64,000 nt of DNA from Symmachiella dynata (GTDB taxonomy: Bacteria > Planctomycetota > Planctomycetia > Planctomycetales > Planctomycetaceae), in assembly GCF_007747995.1 (NCBI RefSeq), contig NZ_CP036276.1, forward strand, positions 2,781,001 through 2,845,000, read 5' to 3'. Both the position numbers and the translations under genes were made by a program. A model generated the notes under the pieces. The model was not told the origin of the DNA and searched no databases. It was given only the letters and a program-made list of their open reading frames with translations. Shown here piece by piece: positions 7,608 through 16,126 of the stretch. Within the stretch, counting starts at the first letter, position 1. Every line of letters begins with the position of its first letter.

Positions 7608-7952
7608 CTAAATCAGGCAGTCGATCCCGTCCAGCGCCATGTGAATCAGCAGACCAAGTCCCACGAGATGCACCAAGTCGATTGCACGTCGCCAACCCGA
7701 AGAGCTTTCCTTCTGTGCCACAAGCAGAGGAAGTGCAAACATCAAGGCATAGACCACAATCGCGGGGATTGAGTGCAGTGGATGGAAGCCGATTGAACAT
7801 CGCTCGGGATCGTAGATGGGATCGGCCAGCAAGTGATCCAAGTCGACCAGCATCGTCGCGATGAGAATCAGAAAGACATATCGCCAGCGGCTGCGATAGA
7901 AGGTGAGCGCTACGATTAACGGCACAGCGAAATGGGAGGCCAAGTGCAACAT
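7608..7952 (-). CDS. Small integral membrane protein, DUF6122-like
   Basis: 114 residues, mostly membrane. Polar motifs sit between the spans: 'HLASHF' near the start, 'DLDHLLADPIYDPERCSIGF' followed by HPLHS (about 41-64), and 'HMALDGIDCL' at the end. Conserved His/Asp residues in a small membrane protein recall the YdjM-like membrane metal-dependent hydrolase group, and the DPxRCSxGFHPLHS signature is the one I associate with DUF6122. Possible metal binding is inferred. It lies inside the PEP-CTERM cluster on the same strand but has no sorting tag. A 250-base spacer separates it from the promoter of the gene at 6726. Confidence 0.65.
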   Translation of the reverse strand: MLHLASHFAVPLIVALTFYRSRWRYVFLILIATMLVDLDHLLADPIYDPERCSIGFHPLHSIPAIVVYALMFALPLLVAQKESSSGWRRAIDLVHLVGLGLLIHMALDGIDCLI

Positions 7953-8151
7953 ACCAGCAAATTACAACCTTCGATTCCGTCCTTCAAGCAGAGGAACGGC
8001 GGGCAAACGTATTTGCGAAAGAAATGGTCGTGTCGTCCTCAGTACGACTAGGGCAACCGCACAGGACGTTTGGTGGTTTGGTGGCGCAGTGTCCCACTCG
8101 CTGGCCCATTCATAGCCATAAGACGACGCGATGGTTTGCACAACAGCCAAT

Positions 8152-8182
8152 AAAAAACGCCGACGTTTTCACGCCGACGGTT
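8152..8182 (-). terminator. Intrinsic terminator of the PEP-CTERM gene at 8209
   Basis: Minus-strand stem CCGTCGGCG / CGTCGGCG with a short loop followed by TTTTTT, 28 bases past the stop. It lacks the GTGCGC that follows the T-run in the other copies. Confidence 0.8.
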
Positions 8183-8208
8183 GGAAGGTTTATTGAGCAG
8201 TTCAAGCC

Positions 8209-8895
8209 TCAGGCCGCTTGTTGCCGCCGACGCCGGACACCGTATCCGACCAAGGCTAGGCCACCGATGCCGAGCAGGGCGAAGGTGCTGGGTTCGGGGA
8301 CGGCGACCATCCCGTTGACGACCAGGTTGTCAAAACCAGCGTTGTTGCCAAAGCTACCGGGGGTGTTGCTGGCCGTGATGCGTAGGATGTAGTTCGTATT
8401 CGCGGCGAGTATGTTCCCCGACAAGTCAAAGGAGACCGGTTGGGGCTGAACTGGCGGATTATCGTTTTGTGGATAGATGTTGTTGACCGAGTCGGAATCA
8501 AGAATCCCGCCGTTCAACAGATCAATCCGCAGGTCCAGATCTCGGTTTTTCGGCTGAAAAATCCCGTTCCGATCCAGAATGTAAGCATCGAGTGTCACCG
8601 TGTCCAATTGCAACGCGGACGAACCCACGTTGAGTGCAATGTCGACTGTCCATTGCCCCGCAGGAGCAAAGTTTTTATTCACGGCAAAGATGTTTTGAGC
8701 ATCAGGCGTGTCAAACAGGTTGTCGGAGGCCGTCAGTGACCCAGGATCAGCGACACCGTTGACCGTCCAGGTCAGATTCGAAGCGGTTGCTCCGCTGACC
8801 GTACGTCCGTCAAAATCCGTGGAAGCAATAATTCCAGCCTCGACGTTTCCTACCAAACCAAGCGCGACCATGCCGGCAAGAAGAAGGTGTTTCAT
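8209..8895 (-). CDS. PEP-CTERM exported protein 4
   Basis: 228 residues from the ATG at 8895; an in-frame ATG 21 bases upstream would only lengthen the signal peptide. The signal peptide is 'MKHLLLAGMVALGLVGNVEA'. The body contains 'STDFDGRTVSGATASNLTW', 'GQWTVDIALNVGSSALQLD' and 'NTNYILRITASNTPGSFGNN'. This is a beta-sandwich pattern like carbohydrate-binding or DUF4465-type secreted domains. The tag is VAVPEPSTFALL, a hydrophobic span, RRRRQQAA. It lacks the GGGGCACAAT promoter of the other three; a looser TTGTCG-N16-TATAAC lies at 8963-8990. Its 3' end is the most diverged of the four. Confidence 0.9.
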   Translation of the reverse strand: MKHLLLAGMVALGLVGNVEAGIIASTDFDGRTVSGATASNLTWTVNGVADPGSLTASDNLFDTPDAQNIFAVNKNFAPAGQWTVDIALNVGSSALQLDTVTLDAYILDRNGIFQPKNRDLDLRIDLLNGGILDSDSVNNIYPQNDNPPVQPQPVSFDLSGNILAANTNYILRITASNTPGSFGNNAGFDNLVVNGMVAVPEPSTFALLGIGGLALVGYGVRRRRQQAA

Positions 8896-8962
8896 TCGTG
8901 GGTATCCTCGGGGCAATTCTTATCCAAGTTAACTTCTGAGGCACTTAGATTAACGCATGGCA

Positions 8963-8990
8963 AAACGAGTTGTTATACAAATTCGCTGCA
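8963..8990 (-). promoter_or_regulatory. Possible promoter of the PEP-CTERM gene at 8209
   Basis: On the minus strand TTGTCG and TATAAC are separated by 16 bases, about 70 bases before the ATG. A fair sigma-70 match but not the promoter type shared by the other three cluster genes. Confidence 0.35.
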
Positions 8991-9090
8991 ATTCGACAAG
9001 AATTCCAAAATAGTACAGCTGCCGGTCCCGATTCGAGTTCTCCGAGCGGCAATACGGCACAAAAACGGCCCGCAATTCGGCACACAGCGC

Positions 9091-9126
9091 ACAAAAAAAC
9101 CGCCGACGCCCCCGCGCCGACGGTTG
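9091..9126 (-). terminator. Intrinsic terminator downstream of the second PEP-CTERM remnant
   Basis: Minus-strand AACCGTCGGCG / CGTCGGCGGTT stem, T7 and GTGCGC; same build as at 5013. Confidence 0.75.
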
Positions 9127-9149
9127 GAGTTCAAATTGCCGGTCAAAAC

Positions 9150-9210
9150 TCTAGCCGCATGTCGCTGCTTGCGACGGACTGTATCCAACCAAGGCCAAGC
9201 CACCTACAGC
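9150..9210 (-). pseudogene. Frameshifted remnant of a PEP-CTERM gene
   Basis: On the minus strand 'GGLALVGY' is readable in one frame. After the equivalent of a 2-base deletion, 'TVRRKQRHAA' is readable in another. Together they match 'GGLALVGYGVRRKRQQAA' of the intact genes. The terminator lies 25 bases beyond the expected stop. No signal peptide or body can be found upstream on the minus strand; the cupin gene begins close by. Confidence 0.7.
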
Positions 9211-9233
9211 AGATCACCCTGATCCTACCCAAA

Positions 9234-9587
9234 TCACACCGGCGGAATGTACTTGTTAAACAACTCCGCATAGTCCTCGCGGACCGGGCTAAAGACGTCC
9301 AGCACCACGGCGGGGCCGTTCACCGCGACGGCTTTGTGCGGTGTGTTGGGGGGAATGATGAACAGCGAACCCGCTTCGCAAATCCGCGTCTCGTCGCCGA
9401 TCGTCAGTTCCACTTGCCCCTTGATCAGCATGCCCCCTTGTTCGTGCGGATGGTCGTGCAGCGGGACAACGGCGCCCTCGTCCATTTCCAGATACGAGAG
9501 CATCAGCTTTTCGCCATAAGGCGTCCGCATACGGCAACCGGGGACCGGTTCGATGGCCTCAATGGTATTGATGTCAATAAACGGCAT
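9234..9587 (-). CDS. Small cupin-domain protein
   Basis: 117 residues from the ATG at 9587, which has GGAAAGG 6 bases upstream; the frame is open further but the extra residues are not cupin-like. A single cupin_2 barrel is visible. Cupin motif 1 is 'VVPLHDHPHEQGGMLIKGQ', with H, H, E and the following Gly positions expected for metal binding. Motif 2 is 'GSLFIIPPNTPHKAVAV', supplying the last His. A metal-dependent small-molecule or sensory role is typical for stand-alone cupins of this size; no substrate can be read. It is followed downstream by the eroded PEP-CTERM tail. Confidence 0.8.
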   Translation of the reverse strand: MPFIDINTIEAIEPVPGCRMRTPYGEKLMLSYLEMDEGAVVPLHDHPHEQGGMLIKGQVELTIGDETRICEAGSLFIIPPNTPHKAVAVNGPAVVLDVFSPVREDYAELFNKYIPPV

Positions 9588-9628
9588 GGTATCCCTTTCC
9601 GGCGTGCTACTTTCTATCCCTAAAAAAA

Positions 9629-9772
9629 TTAACCACGAAAAAGACGAAAGACACGAAAAAAGAAACTGCGTTGTTTTCATCCCAAGCTGTTGTATTGAGT
9701 TGAAATACAGCGCCGCAAGTCTTAGTCGTTGGCATTGGGATATTTCGTGTATTTCGCTTCTTTCGTGGTGAG
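9629..9772. repeat. Inverted-repeat element, CACGAAAGA flavour
   Basis: Left arm TTAACCACGAAAAAGACGAA..., right arm TTTCGTGTATTTCGCTTCTT... ending in TCGTGGTGAG. The arms pair imperfectly around a 75-base centre. Same flavour as 45375-45519. Confidence 0.65.
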
Positions 9773-9803
9773 TTTTATCTGCACCCGCTTCGCAGTCAGG
9801 GGA

Positions 9804-9941
9804 TTAGCCACAGAGTTCACAGAGGACACAGAGAAAAAAGGCTTTAGTCCTTAGGCTTTAGACTGTAGGGTTGGGAATTCGGAAATTGGGCGTTTTCCTA
9901 CGGTCTAAAGCCTACAGTCTAAAGTCTCTGTGTCCTCAGTG
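9804..9941. repeat. Inverted-repeat element, CACAGAGGA flavour
   Basis: The left arm is three 9-base units (CACAGAGTT, CACAGAGGA, CACAGAGAA) and the right arm is ACTCTGTGTCCTCAGTG-like. An inner pair GGCTTTAGACTGTAGG / TACAGTCTAAAG extends the fold. It abuts the stop codon of the aminotransferase at 9942. Confidence 0.65.
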
Positions 9942-11138
9942 TTATAACGCATCGCGCAATGCGTCGGCCAAGGCATCGATGTCGCGAGCGGTGGTGTAGA
10001 GGTGGCAAGAGACGCGTAACATGCGTCGCCCGTGCCAATGGATCACCGGGACTTCGATGCGGTGTTTCTTCCAGAGCAATCCTTGTAGTGGATCGCGGAC
10101 CCCTTTTTTCATTGGGGGTTCATCGCCCGCGGGGAGGGGCAGGGCGATCATCGAACCGTACCAAGCGGGGCTGTCGGGTAGGTCGCAGGACAATCCCGTT
10201 ACTTCGGCGATGCGATACCGCGCGTATTGAGCCAGATCATGCGAACGCCGGCGGAAATTGCAGACACCTGCCCGGCACAGAAAATCGATGGCTGTGGGAA
10301 TCGTCAATTGCGCTGCTGCATCGCGGGTCCCCGGCCAGTGGAATTCGTCCTGCCACCGCGCCTCGGCCCCCGCCAAGCTGCCGCCCCAACTGATGACCAA
10401 CGGCTCGAGTTGTTTTTGAACCCGCGGATGGGCATACAGAAAGCCGGACCCGAACGGTGCCGCCAACCATTTGTGCCCGCTGGCAACGTAATACTCACAA
10501 CCCAACGCATCGAGGTCCAGCGGTAACATGGCCAACGCGTGCGGACCGTCGATACAAACCGGCACGCCCTTTTTCTGCGCGCGGTTGCAAATCTCTGCGA
10601 CGGGAAAAATCACCGCTGTCGGCGAGGCAATGTGGTCCACGACCAACAACCGCGTCTTCTCCGTGACGGCGGTAAACAGCGAGTCGACCAGTTCTGTGGT
10701 GTCGGTCAGGGGATCGGGCAAGGTGTGGACGATGAGTTTCGCGCCCGCTTGTTTGCAAATCGTCCGCCAGATTCTGAGCACCGCGCCGTAGGCATGATTC
10801 GTGGTAAGGACTTCGTCGCCCGGTTTCAGGTTCAACGACTTGGCCACGATGTTCATTCCGGTCGTCGCATTGTCGACGAACGCCAAATTGTCGGCCGAAG
10901 TCCCGACGAATTCGCCCAGGTATTCCGCCGCATGCATCAGTTCCGATTCCATCTGCCGCACGAAGAAGTCGAACGGCTGAGCTTCCAATTGGTCGGTCCA
11001 ACTGTGCCGCACGTTTTGGACTTCGCGGGCAGCGGGACCGAAGGAGCCGTGATTCAAATAGATCACATCGGGCGGCAACGACCATTCCCGCCGCCAATGC
11101 CGCCAAGCAATATCGTTCTCAGCTGAGGTGTAGCTCAT
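9942..11138 (-). CDS. Class V aminotransferase, isopenicillin-N-epimerase-like
   Basis: 398 residues from the ATG at 11138. A PLP-dependent fold-type I enzyme. The N-terminus 'VIYLNHGSFGPAAREV' is the substrate-binding start typical of this group. 'VDNATTGMNIV' lies in the phosphate-binding region. The PLP-contacting Asp is in 'KGVPVCIDGPHALAMLPLDL' and the Schiff-base Lys in 'SGHKWLAAPFGSGFLY' (about residue 230). The C-terminal 'MLRVSCHLYTTARDIDALAD' matches the small domain. Members act as epimerases, cysteine desulfurase-like lyases or kynureninase-like enzymes; the reaction here is not known. Its stop codon touches an inverted-repeat element. Confidence 0.85.
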   Translation of the reverse strand: MSYTSAENDIAWRHWRREWSLPPDVIYLNHGSFGPAAREVQNVRHSWTDQLEAQPFDFFVRQMESELMHAAEYLGEFVGTSADNLAFVDNATTGMNIVAKSLNLKPGDEVLTTNHAYGAVLRIWRTICKQAGAKLIVHTLPDPLTDTTELVDSLFTAVTEKTRLLVVDHIASPTAVIFPVAEICNRAQKKGVPVCIDGPHALAMLPLDLDALGCEYYVASGHKWLAAPFGSGFLYAHPRVQKQLEPLVISWGGSLAGAEARWQDEFHWPGTRDAAAQLTIPTAIDFLCRAGVCNFRRRSHDLAQYARYRIAEVTGLSCDLPDSPAWYGSMIALPLPAGDEPPMKKGVRDPLQGLLWKKHRIEVPVIHWHGRRMLRVSCHLYTTARDIDALADALRDAL

Positions 11139-11220
11139 GGAAGACTTCGGAAATATCAAGGGGATGTAGGAATCGTTTGTGGATAGCTCAGTGGGAAACA
11201 ACGGGACCGGCGACCGGGAA

Positions 11221-12201
11221 CTATTCGTTCGCCTCGTCCGTGGACCCCTTAAACAATTTGCGTCCCAATCGTTGATTGTAGGCCGTCCAACGGGATTTGA
11301 CGTTGGGATCGTCGTCGATGTCGCGGAGAAATTCGTTCACCTTGGCATCAAGGTTGTCGATGTGATGTAGCACGACCGCTTCGGGCGTCATCGGGACTTT
11401 GGGGCTGCCAAACTCGTGCGTGCCATGATGGCTGAGAATTAGGTGTTTGATCCGCAGGGCGGTTTCTTCGGGGAAGGGAGTCTCGTTTTCGGCGTTCCAT
11501 TCAGCCAATTTTTCATTCAGCATCTCGACACCGATGACCAGATGTCCCAGCAGTTGTCCGGCGTCGGTGTAGAGAAAACTGTCCTCGTAACCCAGTTCAC
11601 GGATTTTTCCCGAATCGTGCAACAGGACGCCCGCCTTGACCAGATTGAAGTCGACATTGGGGTACAGCGGGGCGATCCGGTCGGCGACCTCCATCATATT
11701 GACCGCATGTTCCAGCAATCCCCCCAAGTACGCATGATGCGCTTTGGTGCCGGCGGGGGCTTGCGTGAAGCCTTGCATAAACGTTTCGTCCGCTAGAAAA
11801 CGTTGGAGCAGCGACCGCACGTTCTCATCGTCCAAGTCGGCGACCAGTTCCGTCAACCGGACGGTGAGACGCTGGACGTCGCAGGCTGCTTGCGGGGCGA
11901 ATTCTTCGGGGTCGAGTCCGTCGGCCGGGACGCCTTCGATCTTGGTGAGGATCATTTGCAGCGTCCCTTGGAACATCTGCACTTTGGCCTGCACTTTGAC
12001 GAAGTCACCGGAATCAATGTGAGCCATCGCCGGTTCGTTGACATTCCACATCAAGCCGCTGATCGCGCCGGTTTTATCGCGGAGATTGGCTAAGAGGTAG
12101 GTATTGCCGTTGCGATTGGCCCGCAACTGTTTGTCGGCGATGACATAGATTTCTTCGACGGACTCTCCGTCAACTAATTCACGAACGGTACGGCGTGACA
12201 T
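11221..12201 (-). CDS. 3'-5' exoribonuclease YhaM-like (OB fold plus HD domain)
   Basis: 326 residues. The N-terminal OB-fold domain (about 1-110) carries 'GNTYLLANLRDKTGAISGLM', the nucleic-acid-binding strand pattern of YhaM/CBF1. The HD phosphohydrolase domain (about 150-310) has the His of 'GLLEHAVNMMEVAD', the HD pair in 'AGVLLHDSGKIRELGY', 'LILSHHGTHEFGSP' and the closing Asp in 'VVLHHIDNLDAKVNEF'. YhaM-type enzymes are Mn-dependent 3'-5' exonucleases of RNA or single-stranded DNA in Gram-positive bacteria, and similar proteins are widespread in planctomycetes. The spacer to the next gene downstream (same strand) is 82 bases. The C-terminus is Asp/Glu-rich. Confidence 0.85.
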   Translation of the reverse strand: MSRRTVRELVDGESVEEIYVIADKQLRANRNGNTYLLANLRDKTGAISGLMWNVNEPAMAHIDSGDFVKVQAKVQMFQGTLQMILTKIEGVPADGLDPEEFAPQAACDVQRLTVRLTELVADLDDENVRSLLQRFLADETFMQGFTQAPAGTKAHHAYLGGLLEHAVNMMEVADRIAPLYPNVDFNLVKAGVLLHDSGKIRELGYEDSFLYTDAGQLLGHLVIGVEMLNEKLAEWNAENETPFPEETALRIKHLILSHHGTHEFGSPKVPMTPEAVVLHHIDNLDAKVNEFLRDIDDDPNVKSRWTAYNQRLGRKLFKGSTDEANE

Positions 12202-12646
12202 ACGGGGGACTTTCTTGCGGCGATGATCCGCCTGGGATAAGAGAATGCTGATATCGACGAATCGACGGCGGCGATTCTAATGCCTTGCCCAATCCCCCAA
12301 CAAGGCAACAGCAACATTGGTGTGCCAATGGTCTCGCCCAGCCCGTAGGAAGCATCGCGACGCACCTGTCTCGCGTAGGACGATTGATGATCCCCCGGAC
12401 CAATACGCCGCACACGCTTGGGCGAAAGGGATTAGCCACAGAGCGACGCCCCAAGTCTTTGCTAAGGGCCCCATGAATTATTCTGCTACAAATGAACTTC
12501 CAGCCGGATTCGATTCTTCCCATTGCGATGAATGACGTGGAAACCTGACATGTTCCGATTTGACAGTCATTAGAGATGACAAACCCACGCGGTAACGCAT
12601 TCTCGATGAAAATCGCAAGCGGGTCGCCACTTCAATTCGCTCGACT
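12202..12646. other. Intergenic stretch, nothing recognised
   Basis: Several open frames on both strands cross this region but none resembles a protein family or has a ribosome-binding site. A single fragment of the GATTAGCCACAGAG repeat arm is present near 12430. Confidence 0.4.
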
Positions 12647-13309
12647 TCACTGCTTGGAGACGTCAGAGGATTCGCCGTTCGTAGGTGTCATGATCGAGAT
12701 CTTCTTCGAATTCGCGACAAGTGTCAGCAAACCCGAATGTTCACCAAACTCTCGTAATGTTTTACCGTAAGTTTGTTTCGGAAAGCTGAAGATAGACGTG
12801 TTGATTAAATGGGGCGTTAATCGATCAGCGTCCCAAACGAATACCTGCAATTCGGTAACAACCTCTCCTTGCTTGTCGGGCAGGGACAAGCCGACTAAGG
12901 CGTAGACATCGGCGAGCATAAATTGCTTGGAACCAGCGAGAATTGAGATTGTATTCGAAGTTTTGTTCAATGACAGCAACGGACTCTGTCGCACAAGGTA
13001 GTTGAGTCTTAGCTTGTATGCGATCACCGGCCCAGTAATCGCAAGCACCCCGGCTAATCCGATCCCTCCCCAGATCAGTGGCTCCAAACTCTCACCTTCA
13101 TTTTTTGTGACAATGAAGGCGACCATTGCCAAGAAGATTGTTGAATTCAAGACGGCCAAGAAGGCAAGTGACCACCATGGTGTTTTGGGTGGGACGATTC
13201 GAATTTCATCCTCGACCGATTCGACCACCAAGGGAAAATCGGTAGAATAGAAGCTGCCGAGCAATTGTAAATCATCGGTTGCAATTGCAAGTGGTTCGTC
13301 GTCGATCAC
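12647..13309 (-). CDS. Membrane protein, unknown
   Basis: 220 residues with a GTG start. Two membrane spans are visible, about residues 46-67 ('WWSLAFLAVLNSTIFLAMVA') and 78-98 ('LIWGGIGLAGVLAITGPVIA'). A soluble C-terminal half of about 120 residues follows, with alternating strands ('PLLSLNKTSNTISILAGSKQ', 'VVTELQVFVWDADRLTPHLI'). The arrangement, two spans followed by a beta domain, is like the bacterial PH-domain membrane proteins, but the match is not strong enough to name. No family recognised. It stands alone with long spacers. Confidence 0.55.
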   Translation of the reverse strand: MIDDEPLAIATDDLQLLGSFYSTDFPLVVESVEDEIRIVPPKTPWWSLAFLAVLNSTIFLAMVAFIVTKNEGESLEPLIWGGIGLAGVLAITGPVIAYKLRLNYLVRQSPLLSLNKTSNTISILAGSKQFMLADVYALVGLSLPDKQGEVVTELQVFVWDADRLTPHLINTSIFSFPKQTYGKTLREFGEHSGLLTLVANSKKISIMTPTNGESSDVSKQ

Positions 13310-13460
13310 CGTTTGATACCTTGCGCGTGAGGTGGTCTGCAGGGTAATTATGATCGTTTGAAGTGAATTGTCAAAGAGTCAGGTTCTAAGTGTAGTGGCC
13401 CAGGGTTAATGGCTCATCGACTGCTTCAAATTATGAGGCGTCGGACCGACGTTGCAAAAA

Positions 13461-13489
13461 CACTGCTGGACAAGCCAGCAGTGGCACCC
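13461..13489. repeat. Palindromic repeat, GCCACTGCTGG family
   Basis: CACTGCTGGACAAGCCAGCAGTG followed by GCACCC. It is the same hairpin as at 33752 and as the left arms at 19682 and 29011. Confidence 0.8.
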
Positions 13490-13525
13490 AACAATCGAGT
13501 ACTTTCTAGTTTTTCAACCGCTCTA

Positions 13526-14149
13526 CTAGCGCGGCTTACGCCACATCAGCCACAGCGGCGGGCCGCCGTTGGGGAATTGAATCTGCTGTGTGACCTCGAA
13601 GCCGTGCCGTTCGTAAAACGGTAGGTTCTGTTCTTTGCTGTTCTCCAAATAGGCGGGCAGGCCCTCGCGGTCCATGCGCTCGAGCATCGGTTGCATCAGT
13701 TTGGAACCGATCCCTTGGCCGCGCAGTTCTGGGAGTGTGCCGATGGCGAAGAGATAGTAGTGCGGCTCGTGCGGATGGTTTCCGTCGACGACCGCTTGCA
13801 CTTGCAGCAGCCGCCGCAAGCCCCGCCAACGGACGGTGCGCAACACCGCGGGGAGTTGTTGGAGCGTTTCCAGCAAGCCGACCTGCGTGCTGATCCCCGG
13901 CGGCAACCACATCGTCGCCCCGGTGCCGTCGCTCATGAGGTAGTTTTCATCGTGCCGCACATAGAGCGTATCGGCCATCATCTGAAAAAACTGACGAACC
14001 GCCGCCGCCCGCCGATGATCCTGCCGCACAAACCAATTCACAGCCGGGTCATCATCAAAGGCACGAGCAATGATATCGATCACGGTCGAAGTCTGAGCAG
14101 CGGTCGCCTTGACCACCGCATCGCCAGTTTGAGAATCAGCTATGGTCAT
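13526..14149 (-). CDS. GNAT-family N-acetyltransferase
   Basis: 207 residues. The acetyl-CoA pyrophosphate-binding motif A is 'IGTLPELRGQGIGSKLMQPM' (R-x-x-G-x-G, about residues 135-154). Motif B is in 'YLENSKEQNLPFYERHGFEV', with the final Tyr/Phe pattern of the family. The N-terminus ('IIARAFDDDPAVNWFVRQD') and a middle region with 'GATMWLPPG' are typical of the group that covers many planctomycete and actinobacterial stress-related acetyltransferases. The acceptor is unknown. The divergent gene 349 bases away is unrelated. Confidence 0.85.
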   Translation of the reverse strand: MTIADSQTGDAVVKATAAQTSTVIDIIARAFDDDPAVNWFVRQDHRRAAAVRQFFQMMADTLYVRHDENYLMSDGTGATMWLPPGISTQVGLLETLQQLPAVLRTVRWRGLRRLLQVQAVVDGNHPHEPHYYLFAIGTLPELRGQGIGSKLMQPMLERMDREGLPAYLENSKEQNLPFYERHGFEVTQQIQFPNGGPPLWLMWRKPR

Positions 14150-14498
14150 GGGGGCTTACAAATTTGACGCGGATGGTTTTAGGGCATCCACAATTTAGAA
14201 GATTGCCCGCTGGCACACCAGGAAGCTGGGCGCGTTTCTCGCGTAGAAGGGTGGTCAGCACTTGGCGAAATTGGTTGACGGGAATTCATGTGATTGGGGT
14301 AAATGAACATTTGACGGAACGCCGTGCTTTTAGTGGTCGGTTATACTGGGGCAAGTTAGAATTGACTGAACCGTCTCGTAATAGATGTTAACGCAGGTCC
14401 AGACGATTAGATGGATCATTTCAGATTAGGCGATTTCCTGATACACCAAAGTATTTCCCCAGCAAGTTACTACCCCATATTGGACTGAGATTGATTGG
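14150..14498. other. Divergent intergenic stretch
   Basis: It lies between two divergent genes and should hold both promoters; no confident -35/-10 pair or repeat was seen. Confidence 0.35.
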
Positions 14499-15467
14499 AT
14501 GACAGACGCGCACATCCTGCTCGAACACGTGTCGATGGTTCGACGGCTGCTCGTGACGAGCAATGATTCGGAGGTTGTCCGTGTCGGCAAACTCGGCGAG
14601 ATCACCTATCTGGTTGAAGAACAGATCACGAAAAACACACTGGAAGTTATCGATGTTTTTTTGACCTCGGGAAAGCTGCCAGACGCCGCAAGGCAATGGT
14701 GGCAGTCGAAGCGTGACGCTTTTGAACCCTATGTGGGAAAGCGGCTGTTGAAGATCGGCATGTCTTGTGGCCCGCGTCACCATCACCGTGAAGTGTATGT
14801 CGATTCAAAGGCCGAAAGCATCGTGTTTTTGGTGGGCTTTGATCGCCCTGAAATGCTGCCGGAAGAACTTGAGGATGCAACACCAGCGGACCGCGTACGC
14901 TGGATATTCGATCATTCGTCCAGTGACACAAGGGCAGAAGGGCAACGGGTCGTGGAAGTCCTGTTGGCCGGTCGTGATGCCTCGGAACTATCATCCGAGG
15001 AGTTGCTCCTGCTTGCCAAGGGCTACAACTGGTGGGGGCAGAACGAAAAGGCATTGGAGACGGCAAAACTTGGACTCACGCGTACACCGCACAGTAGCGA
15101 GTGGCTCTCCGATGCTCGCCTATACCTTCATAACGCGCACTTTGACGACTTGCCACGGTTCCTCAGTTCGTGTGATGCGTGCATCGCCGAAGCGATCGGG
15201 CCGGCGGCCTTTTGGCATCTCCTGAAAGCGGGTGCATTCATTAAGATCGCCTCGGGCGAGCAGGAAATAGAAGAGTACAAGTGGATTCCAGGTGATCCAA
15301 TCAAGCATCCGGAATTACTGCGACCAGCAGCGGATGCAGTTCAGGCAGCCCTCGCCTGCGATCCAGGATTACGAGACCAGGCAAAGGCACCGGATTGGGT
15401 TGGGGACTGGAACTTGAGATTTGCGGCTTTGTTGCAAGAGCCAGCGTACAGCCATTTGAAGCAATAG
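14499..15467 (+). CDS. Unknown soluble protein with a TPR-like middle
   Basis: 322 residues, no signal peptide or membrane span. The middle (about 165-215) reads 'LLLLAKGYNWWGQNEKALET' and then AKLGLTRTPHSSEW. This fits one tetratricopeptide unit (W/G/Y/A/P positions), and the next segment ('LSDARLYLHNAHFDDLPRFL') may be a second. The N-terminal 120 residues contain 'GKLGEITYLVEEQITKNTLE' and a His cluster 'GPRHHHREVYV'. I recognise no family for it. A scaffold or protein-interaction role would fit a TPR, but this is a guess. The start lies just after TTGATTGG with only weak Shine-Dalgarno character. Confidence 0.6.
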   Translation: MTDAHILLEHVSMVRRLLVTSNDSEVVRVGKLGEITYLVEEQITKNTLEVIDVFLTSGKLPDAARQWWQSKRDAFEPYVGKRLLKIGMSCGPRHHHREVYVDSKAESIVFLVGFDRPEMLPEELEDATPADRVRWIFDHSSSDTRAEGQRVVEVLLAGRDASELSSEELLLLAKGYNWWGQNEKALETAKLGLTRTPHSSEWLSDARLYLHNAHFDDLPRFLSSCDACIAEAIGPAAFWHLLKAGAFIKIASGEQEIEEYKWIPGDPIKHPELLRPAADAVQAALACDPGLRDQAKAPDWVGDWNLRFAALLQEPAYSHLKQ

Positions 15468-15567
15468 TGAATTAGGTGCTGAGGCCACATCGGTCGAGGG
15501 CACCGCTGGATTTCGCGATTCGATAGAGACACGCATTTGGGTACGCACGGACGATATCAGCCGATAC
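15468..15567. other. Spacer before the tRNA terminator
   Basis: No gene. Convergent boundary between the unknown plus-strand gene and the minus-strand tRNA. Confidence 0.3.
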
Positions 15568-15613
15568 AAAAAAACAAACCCCTGCCGCAAAATGAATTGC
15601 AGCAGGGGTTTAA
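15568..15613 (-). terminator. Intrinsic terminator of tRNA-Cys
   Basis: Minus strand: AAACCCCTGC, a 16-base loop, GCAGGGGTTT, then GTTTTTTT. A 10-pair perfect stem with a T-run, 5 bases past the tRNA 3' end. Confidence 0.85.
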
Positions 15614-15617
15614 GTAG

Positions 15618-15691
15618 AGGCGCCGGTCGGATTTGAACCGACGAATGGCGGATTTGCAATCCGCTGCCTTGGACCACTTGGCTACGGCGCC
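15618..15691 (-). tRNA. tRNA-Cys (GCA)
   Basis: A 74-base cloverleaf on the minus strand. The acceptor stem is GGCGCCG / CGGCGCC with discriminator U, the base used by cysteine tRNAs. The anticodon arm is GCGGA, loop TTGCAAA, TCCGC, giving anticodon GCA. The T arm has GGTTCGAATCC. The 3' CCA is not encoded. It stands alone with its own terminator directly behind it. Confidence 0.95.
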
Positions 15692-16126
15692 TTGTTGAAT
15701 CGTTCTGAGTCGTTTTTTTCTTGGGTCGTCTTCTCTTCAGGGCGATCTGCCGAGCAGGATAGGAACTCTTCCCGTTTTGGGTCAACCCTGTTGCAGGCAA
15801 AATTTTCTGAAAACGTTAGCTGCGAAACCTGGGTAGTTTAGAGGGCTGTTTCTGCCCCGTTCTTCACCGCAAAGTCCGCTGCCGGTATCAACAGTTCTCC
15901 AGGAACAGTAAGGACCTGGGTCACACGGTTTCGGTTCGACCCGTGTCGAAGTCACCGTTGCTGACAGGAACATACTTCGTCATTCTCGCGAGGGGACTTT
16001 AGGGATTGCGACACTTTCAGGGGTGGAACTCGTTGAAACGAATGCGCTTATTGCGGCGCGGATTCGTGGCGCACGGTCACCTGCAATGATGCCCTTCTGC
16101 CTAATACGTAGCAGCTAGAGGGTCTC
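15692..16126. other. Intergenic stretch upstream of tRNA-Cys
   Basis: This should hold the tRNA promoter on the minus strand and the end of the enolase-family gene. No gene or repeat recognised. Confidence 0.35.

Noticed and set aside
3725-9126. Regularly recurring CCGCCGACG hairpins as a possible CRISPR array
   Set aside because: The copies lie hundreds of bases apart, each directly after a gene or gene remnant, and end in a T-run; they are terminators, and no cas gene is present.
9150-9210. A real small basic protein from the open minus-strand frame over 8973-9203
   Set aside because: Its conserved part is the frameshifted sorting tag of the PEP-CTERM genes and the rest runs through the terminator.
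10495-11106. Open frame of 203 codons inside the class V aminotransferase gene, same strand, other frame
   Set aside because: Composition typical of an out-of-frame read; the aminotransferase motifs lie in the other frame.
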